Origin: Streptomyces sp. DSM 15324
GTDB lineage: Bacteria; Actinomycetota; Actinomycetes; Streptomycetales; Streptomycetaceae
Reading direction: 5' to 3'
DNA length: 64,000 nucleotides
Assembly: GCF_001514285.1 (NCBI RefSeq)
Contig: NZ_KQ949029.1
Span: 86,942 to 150,941 of the forward strand
Part shown: positions 53,185 to 62,181 of the stretch, piece after piece
Position numbering within the stretch: the stretch's first letter is position 1
Layout: each line of letters begins with the position of its first letter
Translations under genes and position numbers: made by a program
Notes under the pieces: generated by a model
The model's input: only the letters and a program-made list of their open reading frames with translations
What the model was told of the DNA's origin: nothing
The model's database searches: none

Positions 53185-54131
53185 TCGCCCATCCCCATGT
53201 AGGCCAGGCGGGTGGTCTGGGTCTCGGCGGACCATTGCAGGGCCGTGGCGATCCGCTCGTCCGGGGTGCTGTCCAGCAGCCGGCGGCCCGGCCAGATCTC
53301 GTGGTCGCCGATGACGTCGGCGATCTGCTCGATGCCGGCCTGGAACAGCTCCTCCCGGCGCTGCAGCACGGCGAGCACCGGCAGCTTGCCCCACAGCTCG
53401 TTGCCGCGCCGGACCACGTCCGCCAGGTGCGGCTTGAGCGACGGGTCACGCTCCAGGTGCCGCTTGACGATCTCACTGCCGACGGTCAGATGCCGGATCT
53501 CGTCGATGCCGGCTCCGCGCTCCACGCTCGCCGCCGCGGGATCGACGATCTTCCACTTGTGCTCGCTGAGTTCACCGGTGGGCGCCAGCACCCCCTCGAC
53601 CAGGATGGTGAGAACGGCGACCCCGGAGACGAAGGCGTGCGGCCCGTTCATCACCTCCAGACCGAACTCCTCCAGCGGGTCGAGGACGCCTCGCTGGTGC
53701 TCGCCGGCGTACTCCTCGATGACGTCGTCGAGTTCCGCCTCCGCAACGCCGATCTCCAGCATGTGCGCACGGAACGCCTGAGCGTGCCGGGCCTCGTCGA
53801 TGAGCTGGGTGGCGTAGAACTCCATGGACTTCACGTCGGGAGCGTTCTGCACCAGGGAGGTGATGGCTCGTGCGGCCTTGTCCTCGGCGATGGAGCGGAA
53901 GGAGAACTCGAAGAGGAGCGCGTCGCGCAGCGGGCCGGGCTTCAGCATGTACTCCGGCGTGACGGCGTCCGGGTGGTGGCCGTTGACGAGCCCCTTGAGC
54001 GTGCCCTGGGCGACGTTGGCGATCCAGTAGTCCAGGTCGCACTGCTCCGGGCTGAGCCTGAGCTCACGGGCCCCCTCCAGCACGTTGGGGGCCAGGTCCC
54101 AGTCCGCCTCGGGTGCGATGTTCGTCGTCAT
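53181..54131 (-). CDS. Diiron N-oxygenase-like ferritin-fold protein (VlmB-like)
   Basis: A 316-residue helical protein with the duplicated carboxylate-histidine pattern of AurF/CmlI-type diiron oxygenases. SIAEDKAARAI and LIDEARHAQAF supply the first half-site, and VEGVLAPTGEL and GIDEIRHLTVG the second. The two DExRH motifs are about 100 residues apart. As I recall, the valanimycin homologue VlmB has been assigned the oxidation of a hydrazine intermediate to the azoxy group. The order VlmO-like, VlmA-like, then this gene is consistent. Alternatives are oxidation of an amine to a nitro group or another N-oxygenation. Confidence 0.75.
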   Translation of the reverse strand: MTTNIAPEADWDLAPNVLEGARELRLSPEQCDLDYWIANVAQGTLKGLVNGHHPDAVTPEYMLKPGPLRDALLFEFSFRSIAEDKAARAITSLVQNAPDVKSMEFYATQLIDEARHAQAFRAHMLEIGVAEAELDDVIEEYAGEHQRGVLDPLEEFGLEVMNGPHAFVSGVAVLTILVEGVLAPTGELSEHKWKIVDPAAASVERGAGIDEIRHLTVGSEIVKRHLERDPSLKPHLADVVRRGNELWGKLPVLAVLQRREELFQAGIEQIADVIGDHEIWPGRRLLDSTPDERIATALQWSAETQTTRLAYMGMGE

Positions 54132-54155
54132 CCTGTGGTCCTTGAGATCGTCGGT

Positions 54156-55133
54156 TCAGATTGCGTTGGTAATGCGGAACAGTTGCCAGAGGGGGGAGGG
54201 CCGGGGGCCGCCTCTGAAGGCCACGTACTCGGGTTCGATCACGTGCGGCGCCCATTTGAGCTTGAACGCCTGCTGGGACCGGGCCGGGTAGACGAAGGTG
54301 CCCCGCTCGGCGATCAGCCGCACCATGCGGCCGAGGACCGCGCTGGCGTTGGCCGGCTCGGTGCCGAGTCCGGCGAACGGGGTCAGGCCCAGGTGGAGCC
54401 ATTCGGCTCCTTCCTCGGTGAAGGCCTGGAGCGCGGCGAAGTTGATCAGCTCGATCGTGCCGACCGATGCCTCGGGGGTGCGTCGGGTCAGGTCGTACAG
54501 CCAGCCGGGACGGCTGCCGTACGACGGCGAGTAGGAGACGTAGCCGATCACGGCCCCGTCCCGCTCGGCCACGAACAGCCGCCGGTGAGGGGTGCCCCGG
54601 CCGGTGCGTTCGCCGACCAGGAAGGTCATCCGTTTGACGTGCCAGCCCTTGTCGCGCAGCCATCTGCGGTCGATCTCGTCCAGTGCGGGCGGCGGATCGG
54701 CCGCCGGTACCTCACGGACCGACACGCCCTCACGTCTCGCGCGGGCCATGTTCTGCCGGATCTTCGCCAGAGCCTTGCCCTTCAGCGAGAAGCGGGTCAG
54801 GTCGACGCTGTACGAACTGCCCAGCTGGTTGACCGTCCAGTCCGCTCCGGCGAACAGGTCCAGGTCCGCGGCCCGGACCTGGACGGCCACCAGCCGCTGC
54901 CGGCCGGTGACCACCCGCTTCTGGAAGTCGGCCAGGAGCGCGGCGCGGTGCTCGGCGGGCGCGAACGGCCCGCCGAAGACGAACACCGTCCCGCCGCGGC
55001 GCCGGTAGGGGATGACACCGGGCACGGATGCGGAGGTGAAGTGCTCGACGCCGTCGTTGTAGGCAAGGTACCCGCTGGGGTGGTCGGCGTAGGCGGCGAT
55101 GCTCTCCAGCGCGTCCGGCGGCGCGGCCGTCAT
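54156..55133 (-). CDS. MprF/DUF2156-like aminoacyl-tRNA-dependent transferase (VlmA-like)
   Basis: The product has 325 residues from ATG 55133, overlapping the preceding stop (ATGA). It has a dual GNAT fold as in the C-terminal catalytic domain of MprF: YLAYNDGVEHFTS, VFVFGGPFAP, KALAKIRQNMARARREGVSV, RRLFVAERDGAVIGYVSYSPSYG, WLYDLTRRTPEASVGTIELI and EWLHLGLTPFAG. Without the MprF flippase domain it is a soluble transferase. VlmA of valanimycin is of this type and moves the seryl group from seryl-tRNA to an alkylhydroxylamine. I infer the same chemistry on a longer alkylhydroxylamine here. Confidence 0.78.
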   Translation of the reverse strand: MTAAPPDALESIAAYADHPSGYLAYNDGVEHFTSASVPGVIPYRRRGGTVFVFGGPFAPAEHRAALLADFQKRVVTGRQRLVAVQVRAADLDLFAGADWTVNQLGSSYSVDLTRFSLKGKALAKIRQNMARARREGVSVREVPAADPPPALDEIDRRWLRDKGWHVKRMTFLVGERTGRGTPHRRLFVAERDGAVIGYVSYSPSYGSRPGWLYDLTRRTPEASVGTIELINFAALQAFTEEGAEWLHLGLTPFAGLGTEPANASAVLGRMVRLIAERGTFVYPARSQQAFKLKWAPHVIEPEYVAFRGGPRPSPLWQLFRITNAI

Positions 55134-55585
55134 ACGGGCTGCACCTCGCCCTTCTGCGCGGCGTGGAAGGCCTTCTGGCGGCCGGTCTCGAAGTGCTCGA
55201 ACGGCTCCGGTATCGGCTTGGCGTAGTTGCCCAGGAGGCCTCGGTCGCCGAACAGGTGCAGCGGGACGACCAGCAGGGCCCACTCCGGGCCGACCAGCCA
55301 TGCCCACAGCAGGATCACGGCGCCCGCGGACAGCCAGGTGTGCATGACGTTGTACAGGATGTGGAACACCGGGTGGATCTTCCCGTCCCTGGACAGGGTG
55401 TAGGCGATCAGGCCCGGGATGTAGCCGATGATGTCGATGTAGGCGAACAGCAGGATCGCCGGCCCCCAGCGCACCTCGTCGATGTGCCACAGAAAGGCGA
55501 CGGCGGCCACGGCGAAGGCGCCGAGGTATTCCGCCCGTGTGGTGCGGTAGTTCTGCCGGTGCCCGAAGGCTTGTTCCGCGCTCAT
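55130..55585 (-). CDS. Small integral membrane protein (VlmO-like), putative N-N bond-forming factor
   Basis: A 151-residue protein with three to four hydrophobic segments (YLGAFAVAAVAFLWHI, AILLFAYIDIIGYIPGLIAY, WLSAGAVILLWAWLVG, ALLVVPLHLFG). Conserved-looking polar residues lie in the membrane regions: RQNYRTTRAEY, HPVFHILYNVMHTW and LHLFGDRGLLGNY. As I recall, VlmO, a membrane protein of the valanimycin pathway, converts the O-seryl hydroxylamine ester to the hydrazine. Size and position next to the VlmA-like gene fit. The histidines suggest a metal site. Homology is judged by context more than by remembered sequence. Confidence 0.6.
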   Translation of the reverse strand: MSAEQAFGHRQNYRTTRAEYLGAFAVAAVAFLWHIDEVRWGPAILLFAYIDIIGYIPGLIAYTLSRDGKIHPVFHILYNVMHTWLSAGAVILLWAWLVGPEWALLVVPLHLFGDRGLLGNYAKPIPEPFEHFETGRQKAFHAAQKGEVQPV

Positions 55586-55609
55586 GGTTTCCTTCCAACA
55601 CCCGGGCGG

Positions 55610-56650
55610 TCAGGCCGTGGCGTAGAGCTGGTACCGGTTCTGGATCATGTGGCGGATGGAGGCCCGCCATGCGTTCTCGCTGGCCTTGACGTCCGCCGCG
55701 GACTCGCAGCCGGGGATCTCGGCCAGCGAGCTGGGGATGGGGTGCTCGTGGAAGAGCACGGCGGTCATGTCCAGCAGCCGGTCGAGCCGTGTCTTCGCCC
55801 AGTCGGGTACCACGTCGAAGAACGCGGGTCGCACCAGGCGTTCGACGATGTCGGGGGCGAGGACCCGCAGGGGGTTGACCGTGATGCCGAGGGCGGCCGC
55901 CTCTTCGATGATCACTTCGGTCAGCCGGGCGGAGGTGAGGGCGTGGGAGCCGCTGCTGATCCAGTACTCTCCGTCCCGGACGTCCTGGTCGAGCAGTGTC
56001 ACGATGGCCTGGGCCACCACGTCCTGGGGGACGAAGTCGACGTAGCCCGTGGGGTGGCTGGGTACGAAGGGCAGCCGGTTGCGCAGCACGTTGTGTGCGA
56101 AGGTGTGCAGCCCCTGCGTTTCGGAGATCTCGCCGGTGACGGAGTCCCCGATGATGATCGACGGGCGTACGATCACGGCCTGTGCGCCGCTGTCCCGGAC
56201 GATCTTCTCGCCGGCGACCTTGGAACTCACGTACAGCGAGGGGCTGCTGTTGGCGCGGCCGGCCTGCTCGCCGCCTGCCGCCCGGATCTCCTCGGCGCGC
56301 GAGACGTAGGCGGTGCTGACGTGGACGAGCGGTGCGTCGGCGTCGAGGGCGAACTGTGACATCCGGCGGGCGCCCTGCACGTTGAGGGTTTCCATCTCCT
56401 CAGCGGTGCTGCTGAACTTCACCATGCCCGCGGCGTGGATCACGACGTCCACCTCGGAGCAGAGCTTGCTGTACTCGGCTTCGTCGAGGCCCAGCAGGGG
56501 CTGGGAGACGTCGCCGTACACCACCTCGGCGCAGTCGGCGGGGGGTTTTCGGTGGGCGAGGGCGATGACGCGGTGGTGCTTCAGCTGCGGTACGAGCGCG
56601 GTACCGAGCACTCCGGAACCGCCGGTGAGCAGGACAGTCTTGTCTGACAT
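55610..56650 (-). CDS. NAD(P)-dependent acyl thioester reductase (extended SDR)
   Basis: A 346-residue extended SDR of the NAD-binding-4/Thioester-reductase type. VLLTGGSGVLGTALVPQL binds the cofactor, then AEVVYGDVSQPLLGL, DVVIHAAGMVKFS, NVQGARRMSQFA, PLVHVSTAYVSRA and YVSSKVAGEKIVRDSG with the catalytic Tyr and Lys. This family reduces acyl-CoA or acyl-ACP thioesters to aldehydes or alcohols. Followed directly in the biosynthetic logic by the aminotransferase at 56689, it would supply a fatty aldehyde for amination. It lies 24 bp upstream of the VlmO-like gene. Confidence 0.8.
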   Translation of the reverse strand: MSDKTVLLTGGSGVLGTALVPQLKHHRVIALAHRKPPADCAEVVYGDVSQPLLGLDEAEYSKLCSEVDVVIHAAGMVKFSSTAEEMETLNVQGARRMSQFALDADAPLVHVSTAYVSRAEEIRAAGGEQAGRANSSPSLYVSSKVAGEKIVRDSGAQAVIVRPSIIIGDSVTGEISETQGLHTFAHNVLRNRLPFVPSHPTGYVDFVPQDVVAQAIVTLLDQDVRDGEYWISSGSHALTSARLTEVIIEEAAALGITVNPLRVLAPDIVERLVRPAFFDVVPDWAKTRLDRLLDMTAVLFHEHPIPSSLAEIPGCESAADVKASENAWRASIRHMIQNRYQLYATA

Positions 56651-56688
56651 GTGGGGGCTCTTTCGGAGCTGTGGGGTCGGGGGGAGTC

Positions 56689-57945
56689 TCAGAATCTCTT
56701 CGCCATGGCGGTCAGCGCGTCGTCCATCGCTTCCAGCAGCTGGGTCTCCTCGTCCGGGGAGAGCACGGCGGGCGGGGTGACGCGCACGACCGGGTGCGCG
56801 TTGAGCGAGTGGTTGACCACCACGTGACGGTCCACCAGCTCCAGGAGCAGTTCACCGGCCTGGCTGGCGTCGACGAGTTCGATTCCGATGAGCAGACCGG
56901 CACCGCGCACTTCGCGGACCAGGTGGGGGGCCCGGTCGGCGGCGATGGCGCGCAGGCCGTCCAGCAGCCGGGCGCCCGTCTCGGCGGCCCGGTCGACCAG
57001 GTGCTCGTCGCGGATCACTTCGATGGTGGCACGGGCCGCGGCCATCGCGATGGGGGCCCCGGAGTAGGTGGACGTGTGCAGGAAGGGGTCGGAGTCGAAG
57101 GGCGCGAACGCCTCCGGGGTGGCCAGCGCGGCCGATACCGGGACCACGCCCCCGGACAGGGCCTTCCCGATCAGCAGGACGTCCGGCCGCACCTCCTCGA
57201 GGTCGCAGCCCCACCAGGCGCCGAGCCGTCCCAGTCCGGTCATCACCTCATCGACCACCAGGAAGGCGTTGTGCTCGCGGCACAGGGCTGCCACTTCCTT
57301 GAGGTAGCCGGGCGGCGGCATGATCACGCCGGCCTCGCTCTGTACCGGTTCGAGCACGACGCAGGCGTCGTCGCCCTCGGCCAGGGCTGCGGCCAGCGCC
57401 GCCGTGTCGCCGAAGGGTACGTGCTCCACGTCGGGCAGGAGAGGCCGGAACGGATCCTGGTAGAAGGACTTCGCCGTCAGCGACAGGGCTCCGACGGTCT
57501 TGCCGTGATAGCCGTTCTCCATCGAGATCAGCCGGCGCTTCCCGTGCGCCCTGGCAAGCTTGATGGCCGTCTCCGTGGCTTCGGTACCGGATCCGGAGAA
57601 ATGGACCCTGTCCAGCCCTGCCGGTGCGACCGAGGTCAGCGCCTGGGCGGCGAGGCCGACCACGGGGTCGAGGAAAAGACGGGTGGAAAGGGCCTGCTTT
57701 TCCGCCTGCCGCTGTACGGCTGTGACGATGTGCGGGTGCCCGGCTCCGGTGAAGAAGACACCGTAGCCGCCGCAGTTGAGGAATTCCTGGCCATCGGTGG
57801 TGGTGACGCGGGCGCCGGAAGCGGAGTGCTCGACGAGACTGCCGAACATCGCGGCGAGTTGGCTGCGTCCTTTGCTCAGGTGTGCACGGTGCAGGGCGAT
57901 CGCTTCGCCGGTGGAAATATCGCCGGCCTTCACGGATGCATTCAT
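56689..57945 (-). CDS. Class III PLP aminotransferase (fatty aldehyde to amine)
   Basis: A 418-residue fold-type I aminotransferase. FSGSGTEATETAIKLAR binds the phosphate, ENGYHGKTVGALSLT follows, D232 lies in LVVDEVMTGLGRLG, and the PLP lysine is K261 in LIGKALSGGVVP. The N-terminal CGGYGVFFTGAGHPHIV is typical. Relatives aminate omega- or terminal aldehydes. With the thioester reductase next to it, the natural reading is conversion of a medium- or long-chain fatty aldehyde to the primary amine that enters azoxy formation, as proposed for azoxyalkene pathways. Confidence 0.85.
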   Translation of the reverse strand: MNASVKAGDISTGEAIALHRAHLSKGRSQLAAMFGSLVEHSASGARVTTTDGQEFLNCGGYGVFFTGAGHPHIVTAVQRQAEKQALSTRLFLDPVVGLAAQALTSVAPAGLDRVHFSGSGTEATETAIKLARAHGKRRLISMENGYHGKTVGALSLTAKSFYQDPFRPLLPDVEHVPFGDTAALAAALAEGDDACVVLEPVQSEAGVIMPPPGYLKEVAALCREHNAFLVVDEVMTGLGRLGAWWGCDLEEVRPDVLLIGKALSGGVVPVSAALATPEAFAPFDSDPFLHTSTYSGAPIAMAAARATIEVIRDEHLVDRAAETGARLLDGLRAIAADRAPHLVREVRGAGLLIGIELVDASQAGELLLELVDRHVVVNHSLNAHPVVRVTPPAVLSPDEETQLLEAMDDALTAMAKRF

Positions 57946-58000
57946 TCTGGCGTTTTTCTCCAGGGAGGTGGTTCGTCGTTCGCCGTCCGCGGACGGGGCC

Positions 58001-58480
58001 TCACACTCGCTCCACCACCGCCTTGAGCCTGGCGAGTGTGGCGCGCATGCCCTCCCGGTTGGCGGCGGAGCGGCGCTTGGGCGGGGTGCCCGTGAAGACC
58101 AGGCCGAGGAGCTTGGCGGCCGGGGCGCTGCGGCCTGTTCTCAGGTCCACCCAGTACTCCGTCACCAGGCAGCCGGAGTCGTGGTCCTCGAAGCGGTAGC
58201 CCCACAGGGCGACCGGCATGCCGAACGTACTCACCGAGAAGGCGAAGTCACGTGCCTTCTCGGCGCGTATGACGGTGCATGAGGTGAACCAGAACCACAG
58301 TCGCCTGCGATTCCATCCGATGAACCGTGTGCCCGCCTCGAAGTGCCGGCTTCGGGACCAGACACCCACACACTCGGGACTCCACTCACCCATGCGCCGG
58401 AGATCACTCACCGCGCGGTAGACGGATTCTGCGGAAGCCGTGACGAGAATCGTCTCCTCGACTCTCGCTGGGTGTTTCAT
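58001..58480 (-). CDS. SRPBCC-family protein
   Basis: A 159-residue polyketide-cyclase-2-type protein (VEETILVTASAESVYRAVSDLRRMGEWSPECVG, GTRFIGWNRRRLWFWFTSCTVIRAEKARDFAFSV, GYRFEDHDSGCLVTEYWVDLRTG). The START-like fold binds lipophilic small molecules. It is the first gene of the long minus-strand operon after the 1.1-kb regulatory gap. Similar stand-alone proteins are common in Streptomyces clusters without a fixed function, so I leave its role open. Confidence 0.78.
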   Translation of the reverse strand: MKHPARVEETILVTASAESVYRAVSDLRRMGEWSPECVGVWSRSRHFEAGTRFIGWNRRRLWFWFTSCTVIRAEKARDFAFSVSTFGMPVALWGYRFEDHDSGCLVTEYWVDLRTGRSAPAAKLLGLVFTGTPPKRRSAANREGMRATLARLKAVVERV

Positions 58481-59594
58481 CGACGCTCCAAAGGCCTGCG
58501 TGAGGTGTCATTGGCGGACGAGATCAGGATCAACCGGCTCTGCGCGCGAGGATTTGCTCATGGAATGCCTGGACTACAGAGACGGTCACGCAAGGAGCTA
58601 CGTGTGAGGTGTGTGTATCGAGAACTGGAATCCGATAGATGGGCAGGTTCCCTGCGGGGAGATCACGCTGGCAACTCTAGTGAACCCCATTGAAGAGTCA
58701 AGTAGCGGTATGTCGGGCTAGGGGAACCCTCAAACCCTTCCAAAACAGTGGCGTACGCCCGGGAAACATCAAAATTCAGCCACGCCGCGACCATCACGGC
58801 CTCCGGTCGGCGCGCTACAGGAAACCGCAGGTGAACCGACTTCGGGGCTCAATCCGGACGTCACACCCCCTCACCAATGTCCCCAATGGGAATAAATACA
58901 CCGTCGCGCCGGCGGCCTGAATGGCTGAAACGCATTGTCGGTGACACGTGTCGGCCTCCTCGCGCTTCTCTGCCATTCGCCAGGAGTTCAAAGTGCCGGA
59001 GCTCAAAGAGGCGCGGCGCAATGCGCCCTTGCTCGTCAGGAAAGGCCGACCCTCGAAAGGTCTCGTGGACGGCTGCGCGATGCAGACGATGTCCGCCTCG
59101 ATCGCGGCGACGGCCTTCTTCGTCCTGGGCGGCGCCCGCGAAGAAGTACGGGAGGTCGCATCCGGACCACGTATGAGGGTCGCCCAGCGCCGGTGACGCG
59201 CTCGACCGCGGAGATCACGTTCTCCCGCACGAGGCCTGGGTTGGGCCGGCCTCCGCGGACCCGGTCACGGACGGCGCCGATGGTGCGGGACAGCCCGCCG
59301 CCCATGTCGTACACACCCGGGATCTACGGGCGGCGGTACGCGCCACCTTCACGAGGACGAGCTCGGCGATCGAGTCCGGCCGAGGTCCGCGGCCGGCTGG
59401 TCGGCTCGGGTGGCGCCGGTGGAGACGGCCGTGGTGCCCGTAAGAGACCGGCGGCGGGTGTGCTCCGGCCTGGCCCGCCGGCCGGCCAGACTGGGCCGCC
59501 AACCGTCAACTACCCTACTGTTACTCTGACTTGACTGATCGACAAGCGCCACCGCACGGCAACATCTGGTACCCCTGACGGGAGACAGCAGCAC
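58481..59594. other. 1.1-kb divergent intergenic region of lower GC
   Basis: There is no convincing gene. The left half (58600-58930) is clearly less GC-rich than its surroundings, with stretches such as GAACTGGAATCCGATAG and CATCAAAATTC, and must hold the promoters for the long minus-strand operon and the plus-strand methyltransferase. On the minus strand 59036-59330 carries coding-like pieces in shifting frames (LVRENVISAVERVTGAG, then GDPHTWSGCDLPYFF) that look like a decayed gene I cannot name. Confidence 0.45.
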
Positions 59595-60407
59595 GTGGAC
59601 ACCACCGCACCGCGCACGGCCGAGAGCATTGCCGCACGCTTCCACGACGTCGACTCGTCCGGCGTCCCCGAGGACTTCATCTCCTATCTGCAGAAGATGG
59701 AGGAGAGCGAGAGCGGCCGCGCGGTGCGGGAGATCACCTACCGCGCCCTGGAGGCCGCCGAGGGCAGGGGAACGGACGTAGGGTGCGGCGCCGGCCGCGC
59801 CGTCGCGGATCTCGCACGGCTCGGTAAGGACGCCGTCGGGGTCGACAGCAGCCAGGCCATGGTCGACGCGGCCCTGGCCAGGTTCCCGCACTGTCGCGTC
59901 GTCAGGGGGAGCGCCTTCGAGCTGCCCTTCGAGGACGGTGAACTGTCCTGGTACCGCTCCGAGCGGACGTTCCTCCACTTCGGCGATCCCGCCGAGGCAC
60001 TGTCCGAAGCCCGCAGGGTGCTGAAGCCGGGCGGGACCATCGTTCTCGCGGACCCCGATCTCGGGTCGATGGCGGTGAGTTCGCGGATCACGGAGACCAC
60101 CGACGCGGTCAAGAAGGCGTTCTGCTCGGCCGTCCCCAATCCCCACGCCGGCACCCGAAGCGCCGGTCACCTCGCCGACGCCGGATTCACCGACATCGAG
60201 GTCGTTCCCGTCATGGCGGCCCTGAGCGACCACGCGTCCGCGTTCGACGTGGTACTGGAGCCGGCCCTGACGGCGGCTCTCGCACAAGGCGTCGTCAGCG
60301 AGGAGGAGGCGGCGCGGTGGAAGGACGACCTGAGCGATCTCTCTCGCCGGAACGCCTTCACCGCGACGGCGACCTTCTTCGTCACCACCGCCCGCCTGGC
60401 GTCGTAG
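59595..60407 (+). CDS. SAM-dependent methyltransferase
   Basis: The product has 270 residues from GTG 59595 (GGAG about 10 nt upstream). Motif I reads EGRGTDVGCGAGRAVADLA, then AVGVDSSQAMVDAALARFP, GSAFELPFEDGELSWYRSERTFLHFGDPAEAL and the post-motif RVLKPGGTIVLADPDLGS. It is a class I Rossmann methyltransferase of the UbiE/type-11 group. It is the only plus-strand gene of the cluster and ends at a shared terminator. In elaiomycin- and azodyrecin-like azoxy compounds an O-methyl group or methyl ester is present, which this enzyme could install. Confidence 0.82.
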   Translation: MDTTAPRTAESIAARFHDVDSSGVPEDFISYLQKMEESESGRAVREITYRALEAAEGRGTDVGCGAGRAVADLARLGKDAVGVDSSQAMVDAALARFPHCRVVRGSAFELPFEDGELSWYRSERTFLHFGDPAEALSEARRVLKPGGTIVLADPDLGSMAVSSRITETTDAVKKAFCSAVPNPHAGTRSAGHLADAGFTDIEVVPVMAALSDHASAFDVVLEPALTAALAQGVVSEEEAARWKDDLSDLSRRNAFTATATFFVTTARLAS

Positions 60408-60410
60408 GGT

Positions 60411-60443
60411 GGTCCCGGGCTGCGTCGGGGGCAGCCCGGGACC
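60411..60443. terminator. Bidirectional terminator between the convergent methyltransferase and ligase genes
   Basis: GGTCCCGGGCTGC and GCAGCCCGGGACC form a perfect 13-bp stem with a 7-nt loop, 4 bp after the methyltransferase stop and 35 bp from the ligase stop. Confidence 0.85.
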
Positions 60444-60477
60444 GGCATAGCCGTCCACTACCTGCCGCAGGCCGGCC

Positions 60478-62124
60478 TCAGTGGTCAGCCGAGCGGAGCT
60501 GAAGCTGTACCCGGAGCTGGTTCTTCCGTACCTTGCCGATCTCGTTGCGTGGCAGTGCGGGCAGGATTTCCAGGCGGGACGGCAGGCACCATTCGCTCAT
60601 GCCGAGCCCGCCGAGCCAGTCGCGCAGGCCTTCGAGGGTGGGCGTTCGCTCCCCCGCGACGACGACCGCGCAGGCGAGCTCGCCGCCGTGGCCGTCCGGG
60701 TAGCCGACCAGGGCGACGTCCCGGACGTCGGGGTGGTCCAGCAGGGCCGACTCGACGTCACTGACCGGGATCATGATGACGCCGATCCGGTCTTCGGCCC
60801 GGCCGTGCAGCCGGATGCCGCCGTGGCCGTCCGGTGCCGCGAGGTCACCGGTGTCGTACCAGCCGTCGTCGTGCTCGGCGAGCACCGTCAACCGACCGTC
60901 GTCCCGGCCCCAGGTGGCCAGACACAGCGAAGGGCTGCGGACGAAGAGACGCCCTGGTTGGTCGTCGCTGATCGGGTGGTCGGCCCGCAGGTCGATCTCG
61001 TGGCCGGGGGCGCAGCGCCCGACGGTACGTCCGGCCAGGTCCGGGTGTTCTCCGGAGCGGGTGAAGGTGTTGGCGCCCTCCGTCATGCCCCAGCCCACGT
61101 CCAGCGGGATTCCGAAGGTCTCGGTCACCCTCCTGAACAGTGGCTGCGGAACCGTGGTGCCTCCTGCGCGGATGAGCCGCACGGTGGGCAGTCGCAGCGA
61201 CGTGCGTTCCATCGCGTCGATCAGGGAGGACAGGAAGACGGGGACGATGACCATCCAGCTGACGCCGGCCTCGGCCAGGAAGGGGATGACGGCCTCCGGC
61301 TCCCAGATGTCGGTCATGACCGCGCAGGCACCGCGGTGCAGCGGCATGAAGATCCCCATGCTGAGGCCGACGATGTGCGTCGCCGCGTTCGGTGAGTAGA
61401 CGCGGCTGCCGGGGCCGATGCCGTCGGCGGCCGCGACCGGGGCGTACCAGGCGTACGAGGTGTTGAGGGTGTGCAGCACGGCCTTCGGCTCGCCGGAGGT
61501 ACCGGAGGTGAACAGCACCAGGGAGACCCGGTCCGGGTCCACGACGGACGGATCCGGCAGGGTGCTGTGCTCCGTGTCCTCGAAGTAGTCGCGGAAGTCG
61601 AGTTCCCCCTCCGAGGTCCGCTCGCCGAGCACCACACGGTGGCGCAGTTCGGGCAGCCGGGGCGCCATCTCGGCCAGTGCCGCGGCGTGCTCGAAGTCGT
61701 CCCACCGGTCGATGGTCACGCAGACGACGGCATCCAGGCGGCGGAGCATCCGCTCCAGCTCACGGGGGCGGAACGCGCACATGATCGGTGCGGCTACGGC
61801 CCCGAGCCGGGCGCAGGCCAGTACCAGCGGTCCGACCTGCCAGCGGTTCGGCAACTGCATCGCGACGACCTGACCGCTGCGCACCCCCAGCGCGTGCAGC
61901 GCGGCGGCGAAGCGGTCCACATGATCGGCGTACTGCGAGTAGCTCAGCTGTATGAGGCCCCGGCCGGCCTCCGACACCAGAAGGGCGGGGGCGTCGGGGG
62001 TCTCGGCGCGCCACCGCGCCAGGTCGTCCAGGATGGTGCCGGCGCGCCAGAGCTCCTCCTTGCGGTACTTCTCCGCGATGGTGTCGGATGGGCGCAACGT
62101 GGTGATCGGGTTCACAATGTCCAC
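60478..62124 (-). CDS. AMP-dependent acyl-CoA/acyl-ACP ligase (ANL superfamily)
   Basis: A 548-residue adenylate-forming enzyme. VSLVLFTSGTSGEPKAVLHT is the P-loop, VGWGMTEGANTFTRSG is motif A5, GWYDTGDLAAPDGHGGIRLHGRAEDR spans A7-A8 and LPRNEIGKVRKNQ carries the catalytic Lys. The long N-terminal stretch and VAMQLPNRWQVGPLVLACARLGAVAAPI recall cyclohexanecarboxylate-CoA ligases. It probably activates the fatty acid that the thioester reductase takes on. Some ANL enzymes in N-N clusters (CreM-type) instead activate nitrite, a role worth testing given the CreD-like lyase at the edge. Confidence 0.82.
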   Translation of the reverse strand: MDIVNPITTLRPSDTIAEKYRKEELWRAGTILDDLARWRAETPDAPALLVSEAGRGLIQLSYSQYADHVDRFAAALHALGVRSGQVVAMQLPNRWQVGPLVLACARLGAVAAPIMCAFRPRELERMLRRLDAVVCVTIDRWDDFEHAAALAEMAPRLPELRHRVVLGERTSEGELDFRDYFEDTEHSTLPDPSVVDPDRVSLVLFTSGTSGEPKAVLHTLNTSYAWYAPVAAADGIGPGSRVYSPNAATHIVGLSMGIFMPLHRGACAVMTDIWEPEAVIPFLAEAGVSWMVIVPVFLSSLIDAMERTSLRLPTVRLIRAGGTTVPQPLFRRVTETFGIPLDVGWGMTEGANTFTRSGEHPDLAGRTVGRCAPGHEIDLRADHPISDDQPGRLFVRSPSLCLATWGRDDGRLTVLAEHDDGWYDTGDLAAPDGHGGIRLHGRAEDRIGVIMIPVSDVESALLDHPDVRDVALVGYPDGHGGELACAVVVAGERTPTLEGLRDWLGGLGMSEWCLPSRLEILPALPRNEIGKVRKNQLRVQLQLRSADH

Positions 62125-62181
62125 TTCCCGTAGGATGAACTCGTCGTCGTCGTATTGCTCGGTGTTCGGTCCGGGCAGCCC

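Noticed and set aside
58690..59534. Several 60-200 codon frames in the divergent gap before the methyltransferase
   Set aside because: There are no ribosome sites or domains, and coding signal shifts between frames.
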